A program made the translations under genes and the position numbers. From Parasphaerochaeta coccoides DSM 17374 (GTDB lineage Bacteria; Spirochaetota; Spirochaetia; Sphaerochaetales; Sphaerochaetaceae), in NCBI RefSeq assembly GCF_000208385.1, contig NC_015436.1, positions 1,116,001 through 1,180,000 on the forward strand: a stretch of DNA of 64,000 nucleotides, in the 5' to 3' direction. Below, one piece after another: positions 9,283 to 17,584 of this stretch. Position 1 is the first letter of the stretch. The number at the start of each line of letters is the position of its first letter. The notes beneath the pieces were generated by a model. That model made no database searches. It was not told the DNA's origin and saw nothing but the letters and a program-made list of their open reading frames with translations.

Positions 9283-9835
9283 TCATCACCTCTTGCAAGG
9301 GTCTTCCGGCCAGTAGCGCGGCCAAGGCGTCCGCGCCTCTTGCTATCCCTTTCTGAAAAGCGGGGACTTCATCCGGAGCCGGACGACTAAGCACATGCTC
9401 CACCACCGACGTTCCTGCCGACGGGCGGCCTACTCCGATGTACAGCCGGATGAAATCCTCCGAGCCATAATGCTGGATGATTGACTTCAGCCCACGGTGT
9501 CCGGCGTCTTTTCCACCTTTCCTGATCCGTATGCTTCCACAGGGCAAGTCCATCTGGTCACAGACGACAATCAGGTCAGTTCCAGGAAGCCTGAGCAATC
9601 TCTGGACATACTTCAGGATTCTTCCACTTCCATTCATGAAGGTCAGCGGACGCATGAGGACGAAGCGGGTTCCTGAAGAAAAAAATCCGTCACCACGCTC
9701 ATAAGGACGACAAAAGCGTTTCCTCATGGGTACATGAAGAAACGCTGCTACAGTGGCCACGACATCAAAACCGACGTTATGGCGGGTATGCTCATACTCT
9801 GTACCGGGATTACCCAGTCCGCATGCAATCATCAC
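9254..9835 (-). CDS. pth: Peptidyl-tRNA hydrolase
   Basis: Releases tRNA from peptidyl-tRNAs that have dropped off the ribosome. A 193-aa Pth with GLGNPG (6-11), the catalytic His19 in TRHN, RPLTFMNGSG (~62-71) with the conserved Asn, CDQMDLPCGSIRIRKGG (~91-107) and GHRGLKSI (~112-119). It lies 29 bases after rplY, as in many bacteria where ctc and pth are neighbours. Its coding end overlaps tilS by 29 bases. All catalytic residues expected for the family appear present. Confidence 0.95.
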   Translation of the reverse strand: MMIACGLGNPGTEYEHTRHNVGFDVVATVAAFLHVPMRKRFCRPYERGDGFFSSGTRFVLMRPLTFMNGSGRILKYVQRLLRLPGTDLIVVCDQMDLPCGSIRIRKGGKDAGHRGLKSIIQHYGSEDFIRLYIGVGRPSAGTSVVEHVLSRPAPDEVPAFQKGIARGADALAALLAGRPLQEVMNEFNGKIPD

Positions 9836-9864
9836 TCAGGAACCGGCTCCTCTGGAAGACGCTC

Positions 9865-10497
9865 CTATTCGGCTTTCTCTTTTTTCTCTTTAATCACCTC
9901 TGGTTCCGAGGAACCAGCTTCACCGGAACCAGGAAGTTCTTCCCTGATTGACTTGACCGTAGCAACCGCAGTCTCGGCGTCAGCAAGGGCTTTGACACCT
10001 ACCGGCCAAACGACATCACCGACAGTCAGGACGTCGTTCAAGCCCAGCTGTGACACATCGACACGGATGACTTCCGGAAGGTTGGCAGGAAGGCTTTCGA
10101 TTTCTATATCAAACAGGATGTGTTCCAGGACTCCACCGTCACGTGCGCCTACGGGATTACCGGTCAGTTCAATGTTGACACGGGTATGGAGCGTCTGTCC
10201 GCTGGTGACTTCATAGAAGTCCACATGCTTGATGCGGTTGTTGAGCAGGTCTTCCTGAACGTCCTTAACCAGGCATTCATGTTTTTTCTTGCTCAGGACG
10301 ATGCTCAGCAGGCTTGTTTCAGTGAAATATCGTCTCTTAAGACGGAACTCCTGTGCGTCTATCGTAATATGCAGAGGTGTGTTCTTGCCATAAATGACGG
10401 CGGGAATCTTTCCGGATCGGACGACACGACGGCTGCCGGAAGAACCAAAGTCCCCAGTGCGCAGCTCCGCGCTCAAAGTCTTGCTTGTATCTTTCAT
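9865..10497 (-). CDS. rplY: 50S ribosomal protein L25, general stress (CTC) form
   Basis: Binds 5S rRNA in the large subunit. The 210-aa protein is the long two-domain CTC form: an N-terminal L25 domain (RRVVRSGKIPAVIYG at ~23-37, KHVDFYEV near 90) and a C-terminal beta domain (LTGNPVGARDGG; GLNDVLTVGDVVWP), ending in a Lys/Glu-rich tail. ATG 10497 has CAGGAG upstream; the frame extends 50 codons further but without family likeness. Two hairpins lie about 75-110 bases upstream (10572-10606) and might fall in its leader. pth follows directly. Confidence 0.93.
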   Translation of the reverse strand: MKDTSKTLSAELRTGDFGSSGSRRVVRSGKIPAVIYGKNTPLHITIDAQEFRLKRRYFTETSLLSIVLSKKKHECLVKDVQEDLLNNRIKHVDFYEVTSGQTLHTRVNIELTGNPVGARDGGVLEHILFDIEIESLPANLPEVIRVDVSQLGLNDVLTVGDVVWPVGVKALADAETAVATVKSIREELPGSGEAGSSEPEVIKEKKEKAE

Positions 10498-10571
10498 ATT
10501 TTCTCCTGATACTCTCATCGGCCACAGGACATCCTCCATAGAGCATCCTCTGAACCGATTACCATGGGATA

Positions 10572-10606
10572 GGAAGCGACGCTTCCCGTGCGACACGTTT
10601 CGCACG
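10572..10606 (-). promoter_or_regulatory. Two adjacent inverted repeats upstream of rplY
   Basis: GGAAGC-gac-GCTTCC (10572-10586) is followed directly by CGTGCGA-N6-TCGCACG (10587-10606). Both are perfect dyads and end 75 bases upstream of the rplY start. They could form leader-RNA hairpins that control L25 synthesis, or be operator DNA. No clear promoter was identified beside them. Confidence 0.35.
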
Positions 10607-10671
10607 AACTGGAATGTTACTACAGAATTCCGGAGAATTGCAAGCAAAGCGGGAAACGTAGTTCATGAACT

Positions 10672-11544
10672 TCATGTAATCTCCACCAGTTCATATTCAT
10701 CGCTGCCCATGCCTAGTTGTTTCATATAGGTCAGCTGGTACAGCCCTTCGCGGGATTCAATGCGTTCCTTCAAATCGTGCAGCTCTGCATCAGGCAGGGC
10801 GTAGACCATATCAATGGAAGCTTGGTCTACGGCCAGTATATCCGCTGAAGCGAGTATTCCTATATCGCGCGCCTTGGGAGGAGCGGCTGTGATTCCGGCG
10901 CAATCGCAATCTACCGACATGTTGCGCAGGACATTGATATAAACGATTTTCTCTCCGAAGAAGTCAATGCTTGCCTTGGCGGATTCAGCCATGGTTTCCA
11001 TGAGGTGTTTGCCGTTAATCGACCATTGGTCTCCGTTCGGGTCGGTATGTATCATTTTCTTGCCTATCTTCCCGTCCGCGTTTCCAATGGCGATATTTTT
11101 CATCGACCCGCCAAAGCCGCCCATTACGTGTCCTTTGAAATGAGTCAATACGACCATCGAATCGTAATTCACAAGATTCTTGCCCACAGACATTTCCGTG
11201 AAATGCTTTCCGCCTTTGAGGGGCAGCATCACCGCGCCGTCCGCGTCCATGATATCGACATCACAGAATGTCCAGCCGTTCGTTTTCAAGACATCTCTGT
11301 GACCTTCCGTCGTCTGGCGAGGGCCGTCATAATAGACATTTGTCTCGACCAGTGCGCTGTCGGGAATACTTTGCTGCAAAGTCTTCACCATATTGACCGG
11401 AAGGATATTCGGGCCATACGGTTCGCCGGAGTGCCATTTTATCGCTACCTTGCCACTTATCGGAGCTTTGATTTTTTCATATACTTTCAAAAGCCCGTCT
11501 GCGCTTATATCACGAGTGAAATATACTTTGGTTTTTTCTTTCAT
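10672..11544 (-). CDS. DUF362 domain protein
   Basis: A cytoplasmic protein of 290 aa from the DUF362 (COG2006) family, often annotated as iron-sulfur-binding but of unproven function. Visible family features are VAIKWHSGEPYGPNILP near 33-49, LTHFKGHVMGGFGGSMKNI (~137-155) and DCDCAGITAAPP with two close cysteines (~216-227). The usual ferredoxin-type C-terminal cluster domain is absent, so this is the short form. ATG 11544 follows AGAGGA; the frame continues 24 codons upstream without a better site. The gene has a 170-base gap before rplY and looks monocistronic. Confidence 0.8.
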   Translation of the reverse strand: MKEKTKVYFTRDISADGLLKVYEKIKAPISGKVAIKWHSGEPYGPNILPVNMVKTLQQSIPDSALVETNVYYDGPRQTTEGHRDVLKTNGWTFCDVDIMDADGAVMLPLKGGKHFTEMSVGKNLVNYDSMVVLTHFKGHVMGGFGGSMKNIAIGNADGKIGKKMIHTDPNGDQWSINGKHLMETMAESAKASIDFFGEKIVYINVLRNMSVDCDCAGITAAPPKARDIGILASADILAVDQASIDMVYALPDAELHDLKERIESREGLYQLTYMKQLGMGSDEYELVEIT

Positions 11545-11686
11545 GTCTTTTCCTCTTTTCCGTTTTTCAGCACGAAGACTTTCTTTTGCATTTGCATAAG
11601 CCATTCCGATTGTCAATATGAGGATAAACGCAAAAGCCTATTTTCGTCCTTTTTTTGTGTTTAATCGTGCGCGAATTGTACGCGAT

Positions 11687-11716
11687 TTGACTGTTGTGCC
11701 GCTGTTCTGCTAGACA
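11687..11716 (+). promoter_or_regulatory. Candidate promoter for tRNA-Gln
   Basis: TTGACT at 11687 and TAGACA at 11711 are spaced by 18 bases and would start transcription about 55 bases before the tRNA. An alternative extended -10, TGGTATTAT, ends near 11748. Neither is proved. Confidence 0.35.
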
Positions 11717-11777
11717 AAACCCCATGACTTCGCTATGGTATTATGGTTCCGGGCTGAATGCCTGAGTGATGTTCCAG

Positions 11778-11850
11778 AGGGAAGTAGCCAAGTGGTTAAG
11801 GCTCCGGTTTTTGATACCGGCATGCGTAGGTTCGAATCCTGCCTTCCCTG
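11778..11850 (+). tRNA. tRNA-Gln (anticodon TTG)
   Basis: A complete cloverleaf can be drawn. The acceptor stem AGGGAAG pairs with CTTCCCT, the D-arm contains GCCAAGTGGTTAAGGC, and the anticodon stem CCGGT/ACCGG holds the loop TTTTGAT with anticodon TTG. The T-arm is GTAGG-TTCGAAT-CCTGC. The discriminator is G, and CCA is not encoded (TAG follows). The anticodon and overall sequence fit glutamine. Confidence 0.95.
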
Positions 11851-12043
11851 TAGCAAATCTCCTGTCGTACATCTATAAATACGTGATAGAATCAACTTCG
11901 TAAAAGAAAGACAAAGACTCCTTCACTCCTTCGCAACGAAGAAGTAGTTTTCATGATGGTACACAAAAATGGGCTAATCACTTCGTGCGGCTTTACCGTA
12001 CCCATGTCATCCCTTATGCTACCGTCACTCTTATCTCATCCAA

Positions 12044-12334
12044 TCAAACGTCAATCCTGTCTTCATCTTCAAAAGGCTCATCCTGGGCGTTGGCATATGC
12101 CTCCAAGATTGAAGATTGGAGGGCATCCCGCAATTCCGTCGTAATGGGATGAGCCACATCTTTATATTCCCCAGTCTTGGTCTGACGGCTAGGCATGGCA
12201 ATGAAATCCCCATTATGGCCACTGATGACTTTGATATTGTGAACAACAAAACTGGAATCGAATGTAATCGTTACGTAAGCCTTGAGTTTCCCGGCATCCT
12301 TAACTTTTCTGACACGAATTTCCGTTATTTCCAT
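12044..12334 (-). CDS. spoVG: SpoVG family septation/RNA-DNA-binding regulator
   Basis: A small nucleic-acid-binding protein. In spirochaetes and Firmicutes SpoVG binds DNA and RNA and adjusts gene expression; it is not tied to sporulation here. The 96-aa protein opens with [11 protein letters not shown] and has the core [13 protein letters not shown] (~38-50), then AHPIT and an acidic tail. ATG 12334 is chosen because it gives the canonical N-terminus. It follows ispE by about 50 bases on the same strand, the conserved ispE-spoVG order. The 190 bases between it and the tRNA show no gene, only a weak CTTCG-CAA-CGAAG hairpin at 11929-11941. Confidence 0.93.
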   Translation of the reverse strand: MEITEIRVRKVKDAGKLKAYVTITFDSSFVVHNIKVISGHNGDFIAMPSRQTKTGEYKDVAHPITTELRDALQSSILEAYANAQDEPFEDEDRIDV

Positions 12335-12382
12335 GGAAGCCCCTCCGCAGTGCAACTTTTTGGCAATTTTACCACCGAATCT

Positions 12383-13279
12383 TCAAGAAAACAACAAAAT
12401 TGCAGAAAACATAACAAATCTCACCCCAAACAGTCTTGAAATCTGAGTTTGGATATCCTTCAGGGACAAAAGCTTCCTGCTGATGAACACCCATGCGGCT
12501 CCACTCCCTGTCAAAGACGAAAACACGCCGGGGACTTTCCGTCCAAGGGCTTCAAGCGCGTCATAGACATCCTCATGACCACAAGTCAAGCGGAAGTCAT
12601 TGGAAAACATCCATTTGGTCACATCATCTTCAAGCAGGGATGACAGACGTGATGAATCCCCTGCCATAAATGAAAACCGGTGTAAAGAGACGGAATCTCC
12701 CCCCCTGAGAGTGTCCAGACTTAGGTATGCATGAGGCGTAGAAACGGAAAACGGCGGCATGACAATCAAGGCATGGGCATCGCGGACTGCCTTAAGCGGC
12801 GTGAGCCTTTCGCCTCTCCCCTCCCCGATGGCCGCAGTGTATCCCGAAAGAAAGAATGGCACATCGCTTCCCAATGTAGTCCCCAGCTCCATCAGTCGTT
12901 TTCTTCCCATGGAGTATCCTCCCGGAGCAGCGGCATCCAGAATGGAAAGGAGCGTTGCCGCGTTTGACGAGCCTCCGCCTAGCCCGGCGCCGGAAGGTAT
13001 GCGTTTGGTGACACGGATGTCCAAGGAAAGCGGGCGTCCCGTGGCGTGGCACCAAGCTTCCGCCGCCCGATGGAGAGAGTCCTCACCCGGACGGCATATG
13101 CTTTCAAGTCCGGTCACGGAACAAGAGAACTTATCAGACAATCTTAATTCCACCGAAACATCGTCATGGAGACTGACAAGATGAAAGACCGTGGAGATGT
13201 CATGATAGCCGTCGAAGCCTTTTGCCCCGACTTCAAGATGAAGGTTCACTTTGGCATATGATGGATGAATTGCCGTCAT
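12383..13279 (-). CDS. ispE: 4-diphosphocytidyl-2-C-methyl-D-erythritol kinase
   Basis: A GHMP kinase of the MEP isoprenoid pathway that phosphorylates CDP-ME. The 298-aa protein has AKVNLHLEV (9-17) and GYHDI, the ATP loop PSGAGLGGGSSN (95-106), SDVPFFLSG (~133-141) and the C-terminal LTGSGAAWVF. ATG 13279 gives the expected N-terminus; an upstream extension into the glycosylase end is unlike the family. The glycosylase gene is 20 bases upstream and spoVG about 50 bases downstream on the same strand. Confidence 0.94.
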   Translation of the reverse strand: MTAIHPSYAKVNLHLEVGAKGFDGYHDISTVFHLVSLHDDVSVELRLSDKFSCSVTGLESICRPGEDSLHRAAEAWCHATGRPLSLDIRVTKRIPSGAGLGGGSSNAATLLSILDAAAPGGYSMGRKRLMELGTTLGSDVPFFLSGYTAAIGEGRGERLTPLKAVRDAHALIVMPPFSVSTPHAYLSLDTLRGGDSVSLHRFSFMAGDSSRLSSLLEDDVTKWMFSNDFRLTCGHEDVYDALEALGRKVPGVFSSLTGSGAAWVFISRKLLSLKDIQTQISRLFGVRFVMFSAILLFS

Positions 13280-13299
13280 AAAAGCACGATAGCAGGAGA

Positions 13300-14070
13300 T
13301 TAACCGGCTGTCGAGCCTGCCGGCACGGGATTCCATAGTCCGGCCTTTTCCAAAGCATCGGACGCCTGCTGCGCCCAACCTTTGTTTGCTGCGGGATTCC
13401 CTGGGCTGGGATGGAGGATGCCGGTCACCATAGGAAGAGAATGGCCGGAAAGCGACATGCCACGGATAATGTTCTCCAGTTTCTTCCGCGCATAGCCTCC
13501 CACCCCTACCAGAGCTCGCGGGTTCACCATGGTGATGATATCGGCGATATACGCGGAACAGATGTCCTCCAGCCTGCGGCGTTCATCAGCGGGAAGGACA
13601 TCAACAGGCACATTGCGAGCACGGGGACCGGAATCAAGGAAAGCAAGAGGACAGTAATTCATAACGCAATGACGGGAGAAAAATATGTCGGGGGAACCAA
13701 ACCTTTCTTTCATCAGTCCCCAGAGCCGTTGTCCGCTGACCTCGCTCCTTCTACAGGAGAAACCTTCCACTGGACGTCCAGGATGCTCAGGAGACGGATG
13801 CCCCACCGGTCCGTAAAGACCAAGCCATGAACGGACGGCTTCGACCTCACCGAAAGGAACGCCTGTCTGCACCATGCCGAATGGACCGGGATTCATTCCC
13901 ATGAACATGATTTCAGCCTCCGGACGCACATAGCGGCGCAGGTATTGCTCGTGGATATCCCAAGCGTATTCCAGTGGATTGTAGACATAGCCGTGGAACG
14001 ACAGCTCCGTACTTCCGACATCTTCGGCGAAACGCCTGGTACGGTTAACGATGCTTTCAACCACTTTCAT
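13300..14070 (-). CDS. SMUG-type uracil-DNA glycosylase
   Basis: Removes uracil and related damaged bases from DNA. The 256-aa protein carries the SMUG signature GMNPGPFGM (58-66) with the catalytic Asn, and HPSPGNPAANKGW (~220-232), the second active-site loop. FSRHCVMNYCPLAF and VGVGGYARKK lie between. These motifs fit single-strand-selective monofunctional uracil glycosylases rather than UDG family 1. ATG 14070 has GGAG about seven bases upstream. It heads the unit that continues into ispE and spoVG. The gene is confidently assigned to family; substrate range is not visible. Confidence 0.88.
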   Translation of the reverse strand: MKVVESIVNRTRRFAEDVGSTELSFHGYVYNPLEYAWDIHEQYLRRYVRPEAEIMFMGMNPGPFGMVQTGVPFGEVEAVRSWLGLYGPVGHPSPEHPGRPVEGFSCRRSEVSGQRLWGLMKERFGSPDIFFSRHCVMNYCPLAFLDSGPRARNVPVDVLPADERRRLEDICSAYIADIITMVNPRALVGVGGYARKKLENIIRGMSLSGHSLPMVTGILHPSPGNPAANKGWAQQASDALEKAGLWNPVPAGSTAG

Positions 14071-14212
14071 AGTACCACTCCATTTCCGGCTTTGTGTGGT
14101 GTAAACACTATCATGATGGAGCTTCACATGACAACAGAACTACAAGAAAATGACACATAGTATATCTTAACTATAAACCTACCTCTATATTTTATAAAAA
14201 AATGCTCTTTTA

Positions 14213-14240
14213 TTGACACTGAATGCTTTCTTTGTAATAA
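14213..14240 (+). promoter_or_regulatory. Candidate promoter for the acyl-CoA synthetase gene
   Basis: TTGACA (14213-14218), a 16-base spacer and TAATAA (14235-14240) lie 117 bases before the start codon, in an AT-rich stretch. Repeated TGGCATA words at 14248-14276 could be a regulator site. Nothing else was seen in the 286-base gap. Confidence 0.45.
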
Positions 14241-14356
14241 TTCGCCATGGCATATGGCATACTATGCTGGCATAGTTATTTTCTATCACTCATGTCTGAA
14301 TATGTGCCATGTAGGGACCGGAATCCATCCGGAGAGCCCCCGAAAGGATTGCACGC

Positions 14357-16105
14357 ATGAAACATTCCTGGGATATCCTGAACGCATATAGAGGAAAGCT
14401 GGTACAAGGCGACTGGCCGACAATACCGGAACTATTCCTTATCTCACTGGAACGACATCCTGACAGGGCATGTTTTACTGTCTTTGATCCAGGCAAGAAC
14501 ACCCTGACATACCGGGATGTCCACAGAGAAATCATGCGGATAGCTGGATATCTCATTGAAGCGGGCGTGAAACCGGGAGAAAAGGTAGTCCTGACAGGAG
14601 CAAATTCCCCACAGTGGGGACTGGCTTATCTTGCAATCCTTTTTGCTGGCGCCGTTGCCGTTCCTCTGGATACCCAGATGGCTGAACAGCGGATGTTGGA
14701 GCTGGGACAGTTCAGTGATTCCGTATTCCTGTTTGCGGATTATGGACATGTGGAGAAGTTTGATAAATCACATCCGTGGTTTCGCAGCTTGAAGGGAGTC
14801 GTACTGCTACGTTCCGGCAAGGGCAAGAAACAGACGACATATTCCGACATCATGAACATCAAACCCCAACACGCGCATGAGAGAGTCCTGATTTCCTCTG
14901 ACAGCGTGGCGGCGATACTTTTCACCAGCGGAACTACCGGTAATGAAAAAGGTGCCATACTGACTCATACGAACCTGACCAGCGATGCTTACCAAGCATG
15001 TGATGGCATTTTCCTTAACATCTCCCATGAAGATGTCTTCTACGTCTTCATGCCTCTGCATCATAGCTACTGTACTACTGCTGTCTTCCTTGAGAGCATT
15101 CTCCATGGCAGCGAAGCCGTATTCGGTTCCTCCATGGCAGTGACGAAGCTGCTATCTGACATGAAGACTGGGCATGTCACCATATTTCTCGGAATCCCTC
15201 TGCTTTACAACAAACTGCTTGCAGGCTTGATGAAAAAGGTACGGGAGAAGGGGCTGCTTGCCTATGGAGTCATCAGGCTGCTGATGAAGATTAACGGCAT
15301 CCTGAAACGTCGTTTTGGCATCAACATGGGAAAGAAATGGTTCAAGACTATGTTAAGCGGAATCGGCATGCTGGAGAACAGTATTTGCATCTGTGGAGCA
15401 GGACCGCTTGCTCCTCAGGTCTTCCGTCAGTTCCAGCAGCTTGGTCTGGATTTTATCCAAGGGTATGGTTTGACTGAAGCTTCTCCCATCCTCACTCTCA
15501 ACCCTGTAAGCAAGTTCAAGATTGATTCCATCGGGATGATCTTTCCTCTTGTTGAAATGAAAGTAGATTCACCGAATGCCTCAGGCGTCGGAGAACTGGT
15601 AGTCAAAGGGCCGAATATCTGCCAAGGATATTACAAGGATCCGAAACAGACTGCGGAGCTTTTCACCAAGGATGGATACATGCGTACCGGAGACCTTGGG
15701 TCAATCGATGAAGAAAACTATGTGTATCTCAAAGGACGCATAAAGAACATGATTGTCACCGATGGCGGCAAGAATGTCTATCCTGAGGAAATCGAAGATG
15801 GATTCCAGCTGTATCCCCAGGTAGAACAGGTTTTGGTACGAGGATATATTGCTGACAAGGCGCTGAAAAAAGAAGCAATTGAGGTTCTTATATTTCCAAA
15901 CTCGGACTACTACAAGGGAAAAGGCATCACGGACAAGACCGTGATTCGCAAGGATCTGGAGAAAGTAGTCGCCGAGGTGAACAGAACGCTGGTAGCATAC
16001 AAGAAAATATCCAGGATTATCATTCTTGATGAGGCAATGGACATGACCAGTACCAAGAAGATCAAGCGCACGTCCGTCGGGCATACGGAGGACGTCATAG
16101 CCTGA
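14357..16105 (+). CDS. AMP-dependent long-chain acyl-CoA synthetase
   Basis: Activates a carboxylic acid, probably a long-chain fatty acid, with ATP and CoA. The 582 aa contain the AMP-binding P-loop SGTTGNEKG (~190-198), GYGLTEASP (~369-377), the hinge TGDLGSIDEENYVYLKGR (~436-453) and the catalytic Lys region KNVYPEE near 470. Spirochaetes commonly use such enzymes to take up host or environmental fatty acids, since many cannot make them; that is family knowledge. The chain length accepted cannot be told. It is followed by an amidohydrolase gene with a 60-base gap and may share its transcript. Confidence 0.88.
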   Translation: MKHSWDILNAYRGKLVQGDWPTIPELFLISLERHPDRACFTVFDPGKNTLTYRDVHREIMRIAGYLIEAGVKPGEKVVLTGANSPQWGLAYLAILFAGAVAVPLDTQMAEQRMLELGQFSDSVFLFADYGHVEKFDKSHPWFRSLKGVVLLRSGKGKKQTTYSDIMNIKPQHAHERVLISSDSVAAILFTSGTTGNEKGAILTHTNLTSDAYQACDGIFLNISHEDVFYVFMPLHHSYCTTAVFLESILHGSEAVFGSSMAVTKLLSDMKTGHVTIFLGIPLLYNKLLAGLMKKVREKGLLAYGVIRLLMKINGILKRRFGINMGKKWFKTMLSGIGMLENSICICGAGPLAPQVFRQFQQLGLDFIQGYGLTEASPILTLNPVSKFKIDSIGMIFPLVEMKVDSPNASGVGELVVKGPNICQGYYKDPKQTAELFTKDGYMRTGDLGSIDEENYVYLKGRIKNMIVTDGGKNVYPEEIEDGFQLYPQVEQVLVRGYIADKALKKEAIEVLIFPNSDYYKGKGITDKTVIRKDLEKVVAEVNRTLVAYKKISRIIILDEAMDMTSTKKIKRTSVGHTEDVIA

Positions 16106-16165
16106 GAAACAGCATTCCAATGATATCCGGCTGACAGGGTTCCCCCCGCATGCTAGTATGCTTCC

Positions 16166-17452
16166 ATGAAAACGCTTATCACACATGCAACAATCCTTCC
16201 CATGACACAAGAAGGGTTGTTTTTTCAGGGCGACATCGGCATTGAGGACAAGAAAATTGTCTTTGTCGGAACAAACAGGCCGGAAAGTTTTCTTCCCGAC
16301 ATGGTGATTGACGCCACCGGGATGCTTGCCCTTCCCGCTTTTGTCAATGCCCATACCCATCTTTCCATGGGACTGATGCGTAATTACAAGGATTCTTCTC
16401 CTTCACTCCAAGACTGGCTGGCGGAGATATTCCCCATTGAGGAAAAACTTCATACCGCAGACGTTGAGGCTGCGTCACGGCTTGGAGCAGCCGAGCTAAT
16501 CCGTAGTGGCACGACCACGTTTGCCGATATGTATTTCTTTGCACATGAAACGGCCAAGGTGGTCAGGGAAGCCGGAATGAGGGCGTGCCTGGGTTTGACT
16601 TTCTTCGGCGACATTGATGACTCCAGACGCCGGTTCGCTGAACGTTTGCCTGCCCTGGAGCAGGAAGCCTCCCTTGCTTCGAACCGTATCAGGATTGATG
16701 CTGCGCCGCACGCAATCTACACGACAAGCGCCGAGACATATCGGTATGCACGTGATTTTGTCCGGGAACGCGGCTGTGCTTTTCACACTCATCTCAGCGA
16801 AACGCGCAAGGAAGTCGATGACTGCGTGAAAGAAACAGGGATGACTCCTGCTCTTTATCTGGAATCCTTGGGAATATTCACTGTTCCGTCTTATCTTGCC
16901 CACGGGGTATTCATCACTGATGAAGAAATCTCCTTGCTCAAAGATTGTCCTACTGCCATAGTCCACAATATTTCCAGCAATTTGAAACTGTCCAGCGGTG
17001 TGGCCCCTGTGGCGAAATTCATGCGGAACGGCCTCACCGTCGCCATAGGCACAGATGGAGCAAGCAGTAACAACAACCTGAACATGTGCGAGGAGTTGCA
17101 TGTCGCCATGCTGGTCAGCCGTTTGTTTTCAGCAGGACAGCCTCCCCTGCCGTTTGACATGCTGCGTGCGGCGACTTTGGGGGGAGCGCAGGCTCTGGGA
17201 TTGTCCCATCTGATAGGGACTCTTGAGGTTGGCAAGGAAGCAGACATCATTTTGGTATCGACACAGGCAACCCATATGAATCCCCTCAATGATCCGTTCT
17301 CCGCCATGGTGTATTCCCTCCAATCCTCGGACATAGACACGGTATTTTGTCAGGGCAAGCTGCTGATGCACGGCGGCATCTTGCAGACAGTGGATGAATC
17401 ACAGGCATGCAGGGATGTCAACAAAAAATGGAATGCTCTGCTTTCCCGGTAA
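16166..17452 (+). CDS. S-adenosylhomocysteine/5'-methylthioadenosine-type deaminase (amidohydrolase)
   Basis: A metal-dependent amidohydrolase of the MtaD/SsnA/TrzN-like group, 428 aa. Metal ligands are visible: NAHTHLSMG (His62, His64), AHTHLSE-type HTHLSE near 207, AHGVFITDEE (~245) and IGTDGASSNNNLNM (~294-307) with the catalytic Asp. These closely match bacterial SAH/MTA deaminases, which convert the adenine ring to hypoxanthine, but triazine-type and guanine deaminases share the motifs, so the substrate is inferred. The protein has no signal peptide. A strong hairpin terminator follows the gene. Confidence 0.83.
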   Translation: MKTLITHATILPMTQEGLFFQGDIGIEDKKIVFVGTNRPESFLPDMVIDATGMLALPAFVNAHTHLSMGLMRNYKDSSPSLQDWLAEIFPIEEKLHTADVEAASRLGAAELIRSGTTTFADMYFFAHETAKVVREAGMRACLGLTFFGDIDDSRRRFAERLPALEQEASLASNRIRIDAAPHAIYTTSAETYRYARDFVRERGCAFHTHLSETRKEVDDCVKETGMTPALYLESLGIFTVPSYLAHGVFITDEEISLLKDCPTAIVHNISSNLKLSSGVAPVAKFMRNGLTVAIGTDGASSNNNLNMCEELHVAMLVSRLFSAGQPPLPFDMLRAATLGGAQALGLSHLIGTLEVGKEADIILVSTQATHMNPLNDPFSAMVYSLQSSDIDTVFCQGKLLMHGGILQTVDESQACRDVNKKWNALLSR

Positions 17453-17505
17453 AGATGGATGGGAGAAATTCTGTATATTTCGGGTAATCGGTAGCCAGAT
17501 AAAAA

Positions 17506-17543
17506 TCGCCCCTTTGTTCCATCCGGAGCAAAGGGGGTGATTC
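17506..17543. terminator. Bidirectional terminator between the deaminase gene and tyrS
   Basis: CCCCTTTG (17509-17516) pairs with CAAAGGGG (17529-17536), extended by ATC/GAT at the edges. AAAAA lies on one side and a T-rich stretch on the other, so it can serve both convergent genes. Confidence 0.75.
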
Positions 17544-17584
17544 TTACATTCGACTGTGTGATGCTTCCTGTATCTGATTAAAAG

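Noticed and set aside
11953-12144. A plus-strand frame of 63 codons between tRNA-Gln and spoVG
   Set aside because: It overlaps the 3' end of spoVG antisense and shows no ribosome binding site.
17468-17500. A possible fourth copy of the dispersed element (ATATTTCGGGTAATCGG)
   Set aside because: Only the right end resembles the element; the ACGTYTRAAA and G[TC]ATTNTATG landmarks are not found at the right distance.
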